Assembly (NCBI GenBank): GCA_014867205.1
Contig: WGUO01000018.1
Location: 1 to 64,000 of the forward strand
Reading direction: 5' to 3'
DNA: 64,000 nt
Origin: Muribaculaceae bacterium
GTDB taxonomy: Bacteria; Bacteroidota; Bacteroidia; Bacteroidales; Muribaculaceae
Part shown: in pieces, positions 24,568 to 33,696 of the stretch
Position numbering within the stretch: the first letter of the stretch is position 1
How the letters are laid out: the number at the start of each line of letters is the position of its first letter
Program-made: the position numbers and the translations under genes
Notes under the pieces: model-generated
Seen by the model: the letters and a program-made list of their open reading frames with translations, nothing else
Databases searched by the model: none
What the model was told of the DNA's origin: nothing

Positions 24568-26577
24568 ATGGAGGCAAAGGAAAGAATAGAACAACTCAGG
24601 CGTGAGCTCAACAGGCATAATCATAATTATTATGTACTCAATGCCCCTGAGATTGGAGACCGCGAGTTCGACATGCTGATGAAGGAACTTGAGGTCCTGG
24701 AGTCTGAGTATCCGGAATATGCAGACCCCTTGTCGCCCACACAGAGGGTAGGCTCCGACCTCACCAAGGGATTCGAGCATGTGGTTCACGAGCGGCCTAT
24801 GATGTCGCTGTCAAACACATATTCGATAGAGGAGGTCGATGAGTGGGGACAGCGCGTCGACCGTGCCCTCGATGGTCAGGATTATGCCATAGTAGGGGAG
24901 ATGAAGTTCGACGGAACCTCGATCTCCCTCACGTATCGCAACGGGCGCCTGGTCCGTGCGGTGACACGTGGCGACGGCACTCAGGGCGATGACGTGACCG
25001 CCAACGTGAAGACAATACGCAGCATACCTCTCGAGCTGCTCCCGGGCGACTGGCCCGAGGAGTTTGAGATCCGGGGTGAGATACTGATGCCCTGGGAGGT
25101 GTTCGAGCGCCTTAACGCCGAGCGTGCATATAACGAGGAGCCTCTCTTCGCCAATCCGCGCAACGCTGCCTCCGGAACCCTCAAGATGCAGGACTCGCGC
25201 GAGGTGGCACGTCGTCATCTTGACGCCCGATTCTATTATCTGCTGAGCGACAATCTCCCTTTTGACAACCATTACGACAATATGCTGGCCGCGGCCAAGT
25301 GGGGCTTCAAGGTGTCGAAGGCTATGAGACTGATGCACTCCCTGACTGAGATCGATGAGTATATAGCCTATTGGGACGAGCATAGGAATGAACTTCCCGT
25401 GGCAACTGATGGGCTCGTGTTCAAGGTGAACTCTCTGCGCCAGCAGCTTAACCTCGGCTATACGGCAAAGTCGCCCCGCTGGGCGGTGGCGTTCAAGTTC
25501 AATCCCGAGCGGGCTTGTACGCCGCTTCGCTTCGTGTCGTTCGAGACGGGCCGGATGGGCATTGTGACCCCGGTTGCCAATCTTGAGCCTGTGCTGCTTT
25601 CGGGAACGATAGTGAAGCGTGCGTCGCTGCACAACGACGATATAATGCAGGAGCTCGATATCCACGAGGGCGACAGCCTATATGTCGAGAAGGCGGGTGA
25701 GATCATTCCGCAGATCACAGGTGTGGATAAGTCGCTGCGTCCCGCAGGTGCGAGACGTATCGAGTTCGTGCGCACTTGCCCCGAGTGTGGCTCGCCGCTG
25801 ACACGGATATTCGGCGAAGCCGCCTGGTGCTGTCCGAACAAGTATGGGTGTCGTCCGCAAATTACAGGCAGGATAGAGCATTTCTGCGCCCGACGCATGA
25901 TGAACATCGACGGCATAGGCGAGGAGACAGCCGAACTGCTCTACGCCTCGGGGCTGGTGGAGAGAATAGGACAGATCTATGATCTGACCGAGGAGAGTCT
26001 GGCGAGTCTCGAGCGTATTGGCGGGAAGACCGCCAAGCGTATACTCAAGGGAATTGAGGATTCTCTCCAGGTTCCATTCGAGCGGGTGCTGTATGCGCTC
26101 TCGATTCCTAACGTAGGCGAGACGACGGCCAAGCGTATCGCGCGCGTTGTGAAGAGCATGGATGCGCTTATGTCTATGACCCTGGAGCAACTGACGGCCA
26201 TCCCTGATGTAGGCCCGATTATCGCGCAGTGCATATATGACTTCCTCCGCGAGCCGGTCAACATGCGTAACATCGAGGACCTGCGCCGTGCAGGTGTGCG
26301 GCTTGAGGTTGATGCTGATGCACTCGCACCGTCAGGCGACTCGCTGGCCGGAAAGTCGGTCGTGATTTCCGGCACTTTCACGCATCACAGCCGCGATGAA
26401 TACAAGGATATCATTGTGGCCGAGGGAGGCAAGAATGTCGGGAGCATTTCCGGCAAGACCTCATTTGTGCTTGCCGGCGAGAACATGGGACCGGCCAAGC
26501 GTGAGAAGTGCGAGAAACTCGGAATCCCGATGATCTCCGAGGAAGAATTCCTGAAGATGATCGGAAGAGAAAAGTAA
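24568..26577 (+). CDS. ligA: NAD-dependent DNA ligase LigA
   Basis: The 669-residue ligase is complete. It has the N-terminal Ia domain (HNHNYYVLNAPEIGDREFD), the adenylation Lys in EMKFDGTSISL, the OB fold, a four-Cys zinc finger (CPECG and CCPNKYGC), helix-hairpin-helix repeats and a C-terminal BRCT domain from about residue 590. It seals nicks in replication and repair. Confidence 0.97.
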   Translation: MEAKERIEQLRRELNRHNHNYYVLNAPEIGDREFDMLMKELEVLESEYPEYADPLSPTQRVGSDLTKGFEHVVHERPMMSLSNTYSIEEVDEWGQRVDRALDGQDYAIVGEMKFDGTSISLTYRNGRLVRAVTRGDGTQGDDVTANVKTIRSIPLELLPGDWPEEFEIRGEILMPWEVFERLNAERAYNEEPLFANPRNAASGTLKMQDSREVARRHLDARFYYLLSDNLPFDNHYDNMLAAAKWGFKVSKAMRLMHSLTEIDEYIAYWDEHRNELPVATDGLVFKVNSLRQQLNLGYTAKSPRWAVAFKFNPERACTPLRFVSFETGRMGIVTPVANLEPVLLSGTIVKRASLHNDDIMQELDIHEGDSLYVEKAGEIIPQITGVDKSLRPAGARRIEFVRTCPECGSPLTRIFGEAAWCCPNKYGCRPQITGRIEHFCARRMMNIDGIGEETAELLYASGLVERIGQIYDLTEESLASLERIGGKTAKRILKGIEDSLQVPFERVLYALSIPNVGETTAKRIARVVKSMDALMSMTLEQLTAIPDVGPIIAQCIYDFLREPVNMRNIEDLRRAGVRLEVDADALAPSGDSLAGKSVVISGTFTHHSRDEYKDIIVAEGGKNVGSISGKTSFVLAGENMGPAKREKCEKLGIPMISEEEFLKMIGREK

Positions 26578-26705
26578 AGATTAATGATAAAAGATTAAAG
26601 ATTAATGAGGAGATGCTCGGATAAGTCATATAAGTCTTATAAGTCTTATATGTCTTATAAACCTATCATCTTACATCCTAACACCTAACACCTAACACCT
26701 ATCAT
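26578..26705. repeat. Three tandem-repeat tracts upstream of rpe
   Basis: After the ligA stop comes an AAGATTAATG-like A/T tract. Next are four 9-bp units related to AAGTCTTAT (26623-26658). Last are four 7-bp units, CCTAACA three times and CCTATCA once (26677-26704), ending one base before the rpe start codon. No gene and no promoter consensus were seen. Confidence 0.85.
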
Positions 26706-27362
26706 ATGCAAGTATCCCCTTCACTTCTGTCGGCTGATTTCGCCAACCTTCGGCCCGACATCGAGATGATCAACGAGTCTGAATGTGACTATCTGCACAT
26801 GGACATCATGGATGGCGTGTTCGTCCCCAACATATCGTTCGGCTTTCCGGTGATGAAGGCCGTGTCGAAGACATGCACAAAGCCGCTCGACGTGCACCTG
26901 ATGATTGTGGAGCCCCAGAAATGGATCTCGCAGGTACGCGACTGCGGCGCGGCAATCATGAACGTACACCAGGAGGCGTGCCTTCACCTGCACAGTTGCG
27001 TGCAGCAGATACATGCCGCCGGCATGAGGGCAGGAGTGACTCTATGTCCCGCCACGCCGGTATCGACGCTTGTCGACATCATCGGCGACCTTGACCTCGT
27101 GCTGCTCATGTCGGTCAACCCCGGTTTCGGAGGGCAGCCCTTCATCGAGCACACACTTAAAAAGACCGTCGAGTTGCGCCGCCTCATAGAGGAGACCGGC
27201 TCAAAGGCAGAGATAGAGATTGACGGCGGTGTCAACCTGAAGACAGGTCAGGCGCTGACAGATGCCGGAGCCGACATATTGGTTGCCGGAAGTTTCGTGT
27301 TCGGCGCCGATGACCCGAAATCTACAATAAAAAATCTTAAAGAGTTACGTAAAAATGCTTGA
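26706..27362 (+). CDS. rpe: Ribulose-phosphate 3-epimerase
   Basis: The 218-residue TIM-barrel enzyme interconverts ribulose 5-phosphate and xylulose 5-phosphate in the pentose phosphate pathway. Motifs include SPSLLSADFANL, HMDIMDGVFVPN, DVHLMI, MSVNPGFGGQ and EIDGGVN, which hold the metal-binding His and Asp residues. There is no Shine-Dalgarno sequence; the start codon follows directly on the CCTAACA repeats. Confidence 0.97.
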   Translation: MQVSPSLLSADFANLRPDIEMINESECDYLHMDIMDGVFVPNISFGFPVMKAVSKTCTKPLDVHLMIVEPQKWISQVRDCGAAIMNVHQEACLHLHSCVQQIHAAGMRAGVTLCPATPVSTLVDIIGDLDLVLLMSVNPGFGGQPFIEHTLKKTVELRRLIEETGSKAEIEIDGGVNLKTGQALTDAGADILVAGSFVFGADDPKSTIKNLKELRKNA

Positions 27363-28050
27363 CATGATTCCCTTGGCGATATTTGACGCCAGTGAGTTCT
27401 TCCAGTGGTTCGTCAACAATGCCAACTATTGGTTTGTGTTTATATTCATGGTGATCGAGAGTAGTTTTGTGCCATTCCCGTCGGAGGTCATAGTGCCTCC
27501 TGCGGCCTACCTGGCATGCCGTAACTATGGCGTGGGCGCGGACATGAACGTCTATATGGTGGTTGTAATGGCAACGCTCGGCGCCCTTGTCGGTGCGTTC
27601 ATCAATTATTATCTCGCCCTTTGGGTCGGGCGACCGGTCGTGTATCGTTTCGCCGACTCTCGTCTTGCCCATGGATTGCTGATAGACCGTGAGAAGGTGG
27701 ATCGTGCCGAGAAATATTTTGACAAGCATGGAGCCATCTCGACATTGATAGGTCGACTTATACCGGTTATCCGCCAGTTGATATCGCTGCCTGCGGGACT
27801 CGCGAGAATGAATGTCGCCCAGTTCGCGATCTTCACCACGCTCGGCGCGCTGATATGGAACGCCATACTCGGCGCACTCGGCTACTGGCTGTCGATACAT
27901 GTAGACCCAAACATGCTGTTTGAGAAAGTCGAGGAATACAACCGTTACCTCAGTTGGGCCGGCTACGCGCTGTTTGTGCTCTGCGTCGCCTACATCCTCT
28001 GGAACGCGTTCCGCAAGAAAAAGACTCCTGACACTCTGCAATCCAAATAG
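27355..28050 (+). CDS. DedA family membrane protein
   Basis: The 231-residue protein has several membrane segments and the DedA signatures ESSFVPFPSEVIVPPAAYLA and FDKHGAISTLIGRLIPVIRQ with conserved Glu and Arg. DedA proteins act in phospholipid (undecaprenyl-phosphate or PE) translocation and membrane homeostasis. The start at 27355 overlaps rpe by 8 bp; an ATG at 27364 is a good alternative. Confidence 0.92.
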   Translation: MLDMIPLAIFDASEFFQWFVNNANYWFVFIFMVIESSFVPFPSEVIVPPAAYLACRNYGVGADMNVYMVVVMATLGALVGAFINYYLALWVGRPVVYRFADSRLAHGLLIDREKVDRAEKYFDKHGAISTLIGRLIPVIRQLISLPAGLARMNVAQFAIFTTLGALIWNAILGALGYWLSIHVDPNMLFEKVEEYNRYLSWAGYALFVLCVAYILWNAFRKKKTPDTLQSK

Positions 28051-28085
28051 TACATTGCATAGTAAAATCACACTTTATAATATTT

Positions 28086-28127
28086 TGCCGGGCACATGAG
28101 ACATTCGCTGGTCTCATGTGCCCGGCA
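28086..28127. terminator. Terminator between convergent dedA and receptor genes
   Basis: A perfect 17-bp stem (28086-28102 with 28111-28127) and 8-nt loop sits between the two converging genes and can stop both transcripts. Confidence 0.88.
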
Positions 28128-28154
28128 GGCTTTAAAAGGGATGAGTGAATGCTG

Positions 28155-30464
28155 TCAGAAACGCGATTTCTCGGAGTTGCCGGCTCCGGTGCCACGGTAG
28201 CGGTCGCGGGTGGTGTTGAAGCGGTACTGGAGAGTGAGCATTACCGATCGGCCCGGCGTGAAATTCTTCTGGACAAGCTTCACGGCATCGTTGTACATCA
28301 TGGCATTGTTGCCGGATGTGTTGAACAAGTCTTTTGCCTCGAGAGTGACGCTGAGAGCGTTGTTGAAGAATCCTTTGTAAATCTTGGCATTGACATACCA
28401 GGGAGTGTTGGTCACCTTCATATTGTTTTCCCACATATGGGTCATCAGCTGTGCGTCGACATTGAGCCAGATGTCGAAAGGTAGATGAATGGCATTCTGC
28501 CATTGGAACAGGAAGCCTGGGTCATTCATCTTCATTGGCTTGCCGTTGACTGGGAGAGTGAGCCATTGCTTCATCATGCCGACATTCACGCGAGGCTGCC
28601 AGATGCCGATCTGAAACTGGCCGCCGAGAAAGGCCTGCAGAGAATGGCGATGGTCAAGATTTGCCGTACGGATGATGGTTGCCTCACCGTCGGTACCGTA
28701 AGGCTCCGTGGTGAAATATACGCCGTCCTTGTAGTATGTATATGACACCTGTGCGAAGAACTGTCGCCACTGGGCCATATATTCCACAGTCTGCATTTTT
28801 GTAGGTTTCAGATAGGGATTGCCGGTCTCGTATGTGAGGCGGTTGATGTAACTGACTGCTCCGTCGAGCTGACCATAACCGGGGCGGACGGTCTTGCCTG
28901 AGTAGTTCAGTCCCATGCGGACCTTTCCTATCTGTGTAGCGATGTTGAGCGATGGAAACAGATTGTTGTAGGTCCTGCTCTGTCCGTCGCGATGCTCTCC
29001 CATCTCGTAATAATCGAATTTCACATGCTCATAACGGAGCCCGACACCGACATTAAAGCGTCCGAATTGCCGTCCGAACTCAACAAAAGCGGCGATATTA
29101 CTTTCATCTACACGGTTGTCGGCATCGGAAACTTCCGGGATGTTTGCGGTAAAGAGATTTGTAGTGCGGGTGTTAGTGTATTCCTCGCCAAACCTAATCT
29201 GTCCCTGCCAGAGAGGATGGCTGACGACTAATTTCTCGGCAAACATTCGGTTGCGGTTGGTAGATTCAGTGCTTACATTGCGGTTATCCCCTGTTTCGCT
29301 GAGTTCATCACTCAATGAAAGCTCACGGTTTTTATACCAAAGAAAATCCGCATTAAAGTCGAAAGTGAATTTGCCGACAATGCCGTTATAGTATAGGTTT
29401 ACATTATGGCGCGGGAGTGCCGTTGATCTATTGTTTATGTCAGAATTATAGCGGTCAAGTAACGCTCCGTTCTGCCAGACTTCACTCGGAATAGTCCCGG
29501 TTGTATGGTGGCGGTTCCAACTGTTCTGATAATAGGCGCCGATGCTGTGTTTATCATTGAACATGAAGGAAAAGCCGAGTTTGCCTGTCATATCGTTGTA
29601 ATTCTCTCGCCATATTGTGCGGATTGACTGGTTATATCTTCCAGCCGGTGTCGTGGTCGTCATGTCGTTAAGACGATCATTGCGGTTATTACCATACCAC
29701 CAGCCGTAGTTGGCGAACACCTCAAGGCCTCCCGTGCGGTATTTTAAGTCGACAGAGTTCCCTGTCCGGAAATAGTAGTGAAAACCGTTGTCTGAGCGGA
29801 GTGTTCCGCTGAATCCGTCGCCTTTTGGCGGTTTAGTCCGGATGATGATTACGGATTTTACATTAGCCGCATAGGCGGCTCCCGGATTGGTAATGACAGA
29901 GACATTCTTTATGTCGTTGGAATTGAGCTGAGTGAGTTCCTGAATGTCGTTGACCTTGCGACCGTTGATGTAGATTGCAGGCGCTCCTTTACCGAATACT
30001 TCCAGTTTACCGTCGTTCTCAACCACCATCGGCACACGTGTCAACACATCGTTGGCTGTTCCTGCGATGGCGAGTGAGCTTCCCTCGACATTGGTGACGA
30101 GCGCATTTCCTTTCATCGTCGTTGAGGGTCGTGTGGCGCGAACTACCACTTCTCCAAGTTCCACCGCAGAAGGCGTAAGTTTGATTGTCCCCAAATAGCC
30201 CGAAGCAGGGACCGGGACTACGGCGGTTTCATATCCGACAAAAGAACATTTTGCGGTGAGACTTCCGGCGACATCGGTAGGGATAGAGAACATACCGGCT
30301 TGGTCGGTGACAGTACCGGTTATATAGGTCGAGTCGCGGTATAACACTACGTTGACATAGTCGAGGGGAGCATCGTTTTCCCCAACCACTTTACCGGTAA
30401 TCTCACGTCCATAGACCGTTACCACGACCATGAATACCATTATGAGAATAAGAATCTTTTTCAT
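28155..30464 (-). CDS. TonB-receptor-like outer-membrane beta-barrel protein
   Basis: The protein, about 769 residues, has a signal peptide (to about residue 19), a CarboxypepD_reg-like domain (ITGKVVGENDAPLDYVNVVL), and a plug-like region with VEVFGKG-type and ITNPGAAYAANVKSVIIIRT segments. A large C-terminal barrel of the OMP_b-brl_3 family follows. Such proteins import or export unknown ligands; there is no SusD partner, so it is not a classic SusCD pair. The ATG at 30464 is chosen; the preceding lipoprotein gene ends 13 bp upstream, so both share a promoter. Confidence 0.9.
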   Translation of the reverse strand: MKKILILIMVFMVVVTVYGREITGKVVGENDAPLDYVNVVLYRDSTYITGTVTDQAGMFSIPTDVAGSLTAKCSFVGYETAVVPVPASGYLGTIKLTPSAVELGEVVVRATRPSTTMKGNALVTNVEGSSLAIAGTANDVLTRVPMVVENDGKLEVFGKGAPAIYINGRKVNDIQELTQLNSNDIKNVSVITNPGAAYAANVKSVIIIRTKPPKGDGFSGTLRSDNGFHYYFRTGNSVDLKYRTGGLEVFANYGWWYGNNRNDRLNDMTTTTPAGRYNQSIRTIWRENYNDMTGKLGFSFMFNDKHSIGAYYQNSWNRHHTTGTIPSEVWQNGALLDRYNSDINNRSTALPRHNVNLYYNGIVGKFTFDFNADFLWYKNRELSLSDELSETGDNRNVSTESTNRNRMFAEKLVVSHPLWQGQIRFGEEYTNTRTTNLFTANIPEVSDADNRVDESNIAAFVEFGRQFGRFNVGVGLRYEHVKFDYYEMGEHRDGQSRTYNNLFPSLNIATQIGKVRMGLNYSGKTVRPGYGQLDGAVSYINRLTYETGNPYLKPTKMQTVEYMAQWRQFFAQVSYTYYKDGVYFTTEPYGTDGEATIIRTANLDHRHSLQAFLGGQFQIGIWQPRVNVGMMKQWLTLPVNGKPMKMNDPGFLFQWQNAIHLPFDIWLNVDAQLMTHMWENNMKVTNTPWYVNAKIYKGFFNNALSVTLEAKDLFNTSGNNAMMYNDAVKLVQKNFTPGRSVMLTLQYRFNTTRDRYRGTGAGNSEKSRF

Positions 30465-30477
30465 ATAGCGCCTGTAT

Positions 30478-30894
30478 TTATTTTTTTCTAAGTTCAATAA
30501 GAGCATCTATCAGGCTGCCGTCCATGTCGATGCCTTTTTCCCCCATCTTATCGTTCACCTTTTGCTTGACGTCGCCGAGAATCCGGGTATCCATTTCCTC
30601 CCAGGAATAAATCTCTGAGCAGTCATCATTGGTAGTGACACGCGCATTATATTCAGTGCGGTTGCCGACAGAATCAGTGACATAGCATATAATCACTGCC
30701 TGGAATTTGTCATCATCAAGTTCACGTGCATATGACTTGCCAATGTACTGGATGCCGGGAACGGAGTCAAGACGGGCAAGAGTCGCCTGTTCAAGATTCC
30801 TGTCGCGCAGCTCTCCTTTTCTTGAAGAACATGAGGAGATGGCTAATGACACCATCAGAATGAGATGCGCGAGAGCGTAGTTTCTTGTTTTCAT
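30478..30894 (-). CDS. Hypothetical lipoprotein
   Basis: The 138-residue protein has a type II signal peptide with lipobox AISSC (Cys about residue 22), then a small alpha/beta domain with no family I recognise and a Lys/Glu-rich C-terminal helix. It is the first gene of a two-gene operon with the barrel protein, so it may be a periplasmic partner anchored in a membrane. Confidence 0.78.
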   Translation of the reverse strand: MKTRNYALAHLILMVSLAISSCSSRKGELRDRNLEQATLARLDSVPGIQYIGKSYARELDDDKFQAVIICYVTDSVGNRTEYNARVTTNDDCSEIYSWEEMDTRILGDVKQKVNDKMGEKGIDMDGSLIDALIELRKK

Positions 30895-30924
30895 TTTACA
30901 TCAGTTTTTAATGATTTTCTGATG

Positions 30925-30957
30925 CAAAAATACGTTCAAATAGATTTTAACTCCAAA
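30925..30957 (-). promoter_or_regulatory. Promoter of the lipoprotein-receptor operon
   Basis: On the minus strand TTTG (30954-30957), a 21-bp spacer and TATTTTTG (30925-30932) fit the Bacteroidetes consensus, about 31 bp upstream of the lipoprotein start. Confidence 0.7.
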
Positions 30958-30977
30958 TATAAAAGTCTTAATACGCA

Positions 30978-31011
30978 AGATGCAACCCGCTGAAAATCAG
31001 GGGTTGCATCT
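30978..31011 (-). terminator. Terminator after the LuxR-TPR regulator
   Basis: A perfect 11-bp stem (30978-30988 with 31001-31011) and 12-nt loop lies about 43 bp beyond the regulator's stop codon and upstream of the next promoter, so it separates the two units. Confidence 0.75.
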
Positions 31012-31053
31012 CTTAAAAGTCTTAATGAGGCCTTGTGCCTTCTTAATGGGTTC

Positions 31054-32712
31054 TTAATCCTTGGTCCGGTTTTTAAGGAACTCCACAATATCTTCCTTTT
31101 CGGGCACTCCGAGCTTCTTTCGTATGGACGATTTGCGGACGTAGACTGTGGAGGTAGTATGGCCTGTTATCACGCTGATCTCTTTTGTCGAGAATCCTGC
31201 TACAATCAGAACGATAATCTGTTCCTCTTTCGCTGAGAGCTGTTCTCCATATTGTCGGTGGATCCTTGAATAAAATCCTGAATAAATGTTGTCGATCATC
31301 TCGAACACCTTTCCCCAGTCGACAAGTTCACCGTTGGGCTCGCCGTCGATGGATGATATTTTACGCAGCATCTCGCGGTTCTGCTCAGTCGGGGTCTCAG
31401 CCACCATCTTGATAATGCCAAGTTGTCTGAGCATTAGGCCTCGGAGCGTTGACGAGTCAGCAGATTGCGCTTCGTGCGCCGGCGCGGATTTGTATTCATC
31501 CACCATCTTCTGCAATGCCTCGATGCGTTCCTCATTGTCGCGTTCACGCTGACGGCGCGTTCTGATTATCCATGTACTCGCGCCAAGAAGCATAATTGCC
31601 GCGAGGCTTATAATAAGAATGATCACAGTCTTATGCTGACTTTCGGCTTTCAGTTCCAATGCCCGGTTCTGCTGAGCCAGTGCGCCGCGTTCCGATTCCC
31701 ACTGGGAGGCTTTCATACGGTTGAACCGCTCGTTCATTCGATTATTCAGTCCGGCTATCTGCATAAGCTTAATGCGACCGGTCCGTTTGACATCAATTAC
31801 AGCATGAAGCATATTGCTATAGCTGCGGAAGTAAGCGTCATCATCGCCTCTCATTTTGTAAGCAAGACTGTCTGCGATTGCGAGATGGTGGGCGGCACGG
31901 CCTATATCTCCACGGTTCAGGTCATTGATGGCACGTTGGAAATTAAGCTGGTCGGCGGCTTCATTATCCGGACCTGCCATGCTGAATATCTTGTTGATAA
32001 GGCTGTCGCTTTCATCTTCGCGTCCGGATTCACTGAGAAGTTGAGCGCGTTCGATTGTAAACTGAAACTCCCGGTCACCCAACTTGTGTCTGCGAGCATA
32101 GTCGATAAGTTCTGTCTCTATATTTAAAGCAGAGTCTACCATGTCGGCATATAGGTATCCGCCCATAAGCATATACTTCGCTTCAATCCGGCGGAGGCTG
32201 TCAGTCTCCAACTGATAAAGCCTTTTTGCAAGCGGTATAATCTGTTGTCCCTGATACTCAGATGCTCCGAGTAAGACACGGATTCGAAGTGTCTGTGCCA
32301 TTAACGAGTCCGGCACATCATGCAACTCTGCAAGAGAGTCAAGCATGGCGATTGAGCCTGGGGTGTCCCCGACCCAGAATTTGTACCATGCAAGTGCCAA
32401 GCCGCTACGCATATCTTTCACAATGTCTTTACCTCGATAATAATTGTGGGCGAAGGAAATCAACGAGTCCGCGATCATGGATCGGTTGGCCTTCAGGTGC
32501 CTGTAAGCCCTGAGATAATGAAATTTTGCCTTTAAGGAGTCAACCTTGAGGTCAGACGGATCTATCGCCTCCAGAATAGCCAATGCGCTGTCCGGATTGC
32601 TTTCCATCAGTTGTTCGGCCTGACTGATTTCCTTGTCAAGTCGCACCCAGGGCCTCGAGCATGAAGCAATTGCGACAACGACTAATAACAGATATATAAT
32701 TTTTCGAGTCAT
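31054..32712 (-). CDS. Membrane-anchored TPR/LuxR-type regulator
   Basis: The 552-residue protein begins with a lipobox-like leader (VVAIASC, Cys about 18), followed by helical TPR-like repeats to about residue 340. One transmembrane segment (about 362-383), a coiled-coil linker and a C-terminal LuxR/GerE helix-turn-helix (about 494-538) complete it. The TPR part would be periplasmic and the DNA-binding part cytoplasmic, a one-component sensor of a kind common in Bacteroidales. The signal is unknown; the adjacent lipoprotein-receptor operon and GH13 gene are candidate targets. Confidence 0.85.
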   Translation of the reverse strand: MTRKIIYLLLVVVAIASCSRPWVRLDKEISQAEQLMESNPDSALAILEAIDPSDLKVDSLKAKFHYLRAYRHLKANRSMIADSLISFAHNYYRGKDIVKDMRSGLALAWYKFWVGDTPGSIAMLDSLAELHDVPDSLMAQTLRIRVLLGASEYQGQQIIPLAKRLYQLETDSLRRIEAKYMLMGGYLYADMVDSALNIETELIDYARRHKLGDREFQFTIERAQLLSESGREDESDSLINKIFSMAGPDNEAADQLNFQRAINDLNRGDIGRAAHHLAIADSLAYKMRGDDDAYFRSYSNMLHAVIDVKRTGRIKLMQIAGLNNRMNERFNRMKASQWESERGALAQQNRALELKAESQHKTVIILIISLAAIMLLGASTWIIRTRRQRERDNEERIEALQKMVDEYKSAPAHEAQSADSSTLRGLMLRQLGIIKMVAETPTEQNREMLRKISSIDGEPNGELVDWGKVFEMIDNIYSGFYSRIHRQYGEQLSAKEEQIIVLIVAGFSTKEISVITGHTTSTVYVRKSSIRKKLGVPEKEDIVEFLKNRTKD

Positions 32713-32750
32713 TCAACCTACAAAACTATATTGCAATACTTGTGAAAATA

Positions 32751-33563
32751 TTATTTTAACAGTTTCCGATCTTTTTCTCCACTTTCGAGAACGCTCATCT
32801 GATGTATCGCAATCTGATTCAGTTTTACCAGCCGTTCGGATTGAGGCATTTCCTGTTCAATGAACACTGCATTGAGGTTCTCCATATTTGAAAGGCATAT
32901 GAGTTCGTTGATGGTGGCATAATCGCGGATGTTCCCCTTGAGATCCGGGTTGGCGTCGCGCCATTGCTTTGCCGTCATGCCGAACAACGCCACATTTAGC
33001 ACGTCTGCTTCATTTGCATAGATTATGCTCGCCTGAGCCCTTGTTATCTCAACTGGGATGAGGTTGTGCTTGATGGCATCAGTGTGTATCCGATAATTTA
33101 TTTTTGACAACTCTCGTTTGGCCGACCAACCGATAAGACGTTGTTCCTCTTCTTTTAACCGCTGGAATTCTTTGACAAGATACAGTTCAAACTCAACAGA
33201 CACCCAACTTGCGAATTTAAACGCTATGTCACGCTGGGCATATGTTCCCCCCTCTCTGCCCAACTTGTTGAGGATACCTATTGCTCCGGTAAGCTTAGTC
33301 CAACGGCTTGGACTCATAGTAAAGGAATTTGAACCGGCTTCTTTCAAAATGGGGTCGAATTCGACCCCATTAAAATTGGGATTGTTCAGCGACTCCCACA
33401 ATCCAAGATATTCAAGAGTATTCTTTACTCTCATCCAATTTTTAACAACATCCTTCGGTTCGTCAGGATTCTTCTGACGGGCTATGTCAGTGATGCAGAT
33501 GTAATCTATGCCATTTGTAAAGAGAGTCCTGATTGTGGTATCCTTTACAACTAATTTTGCCAT
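32751..33563 (-). CDS. KilA-N domain protein
   Basis: The 270-residue protein matches the KilA-N family, a DNA-binding fold widespread in phages and mobile elements: DYICITDIAR, NTLEYLGLWESLNNPNFN, GREGGTYAQRDIAFKFASW and VEFELYLVKEFQRLKEEE. The C-terminal part is helical and unassigned. The start at 33563 follows a good promoter; the frame upstream is unrelated. It is a single gene without phage neighbours and is more A/T-rich than the housekeeping genes, which suggests acquisition. Function is unknown. Confidence 0.85.
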   Translation of the reverse strand: MAKLVVKDTTIRTLFTNGIDYICITDIARQKNPDEPKDVVKNWMRVKNTLEYLGLWESLNNPNFNGVEFDPILKEAGSNSFTMSPSRWTKLTGAIGILNKLGREGGTYAQRDIAFKFASWVSVEFELYLVKEFQRLKEEEQRLIGWSAKRELSKINYRIHTDAIKHNLIPVEITRAQASIIYANEADVLNVALFGMTAKQWRDANPDLKGNIRDYATINELICLSNMENLNAVFIEQEMPQSERLVKLNQIAIHQMSVLESGEKDRKLLK

Positions 33564-33613
33564 ATGGTTCAGGTGGCTGGCTTTTGTTATATTGTTTATG
33601 ACAGCCACAGTGC

Positions 33614-33645
33614 AAAGGTAATCATTTTGATTGGGTTGTGCAACA
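33614..33645 (-). promoter_or_regulatory. Promoter of the KilA-N gene
   Basis: On the minus strand GTTG (33642-33645), a 20-bp spacer and TACCTTTG (33614-33621) match the Bacteroidetes promoter with one change in the -33 element. It lies about 50 bp upstream of the start codon. Confidence 0.65.
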
Positions 33646-33696
33646 GTGAGAAACAACAGCGGATGTCGGAAACTCACCAAGACTTGCTTGTTCCCT

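Noticed and set aside
26578..26705. Possible CRISPR array
   Set aside because: Units are 7-9 bp and contiguous, with no spacers and no cas genes.
28155..30464. SusC-type receptor of a polysaccharide utilisation locus
   Set aside because: There is no SusD gene next to it and the barrel is of the smaller OMP_b-brl_3 type; the GH13 gene is 3 kb away behind other genes.
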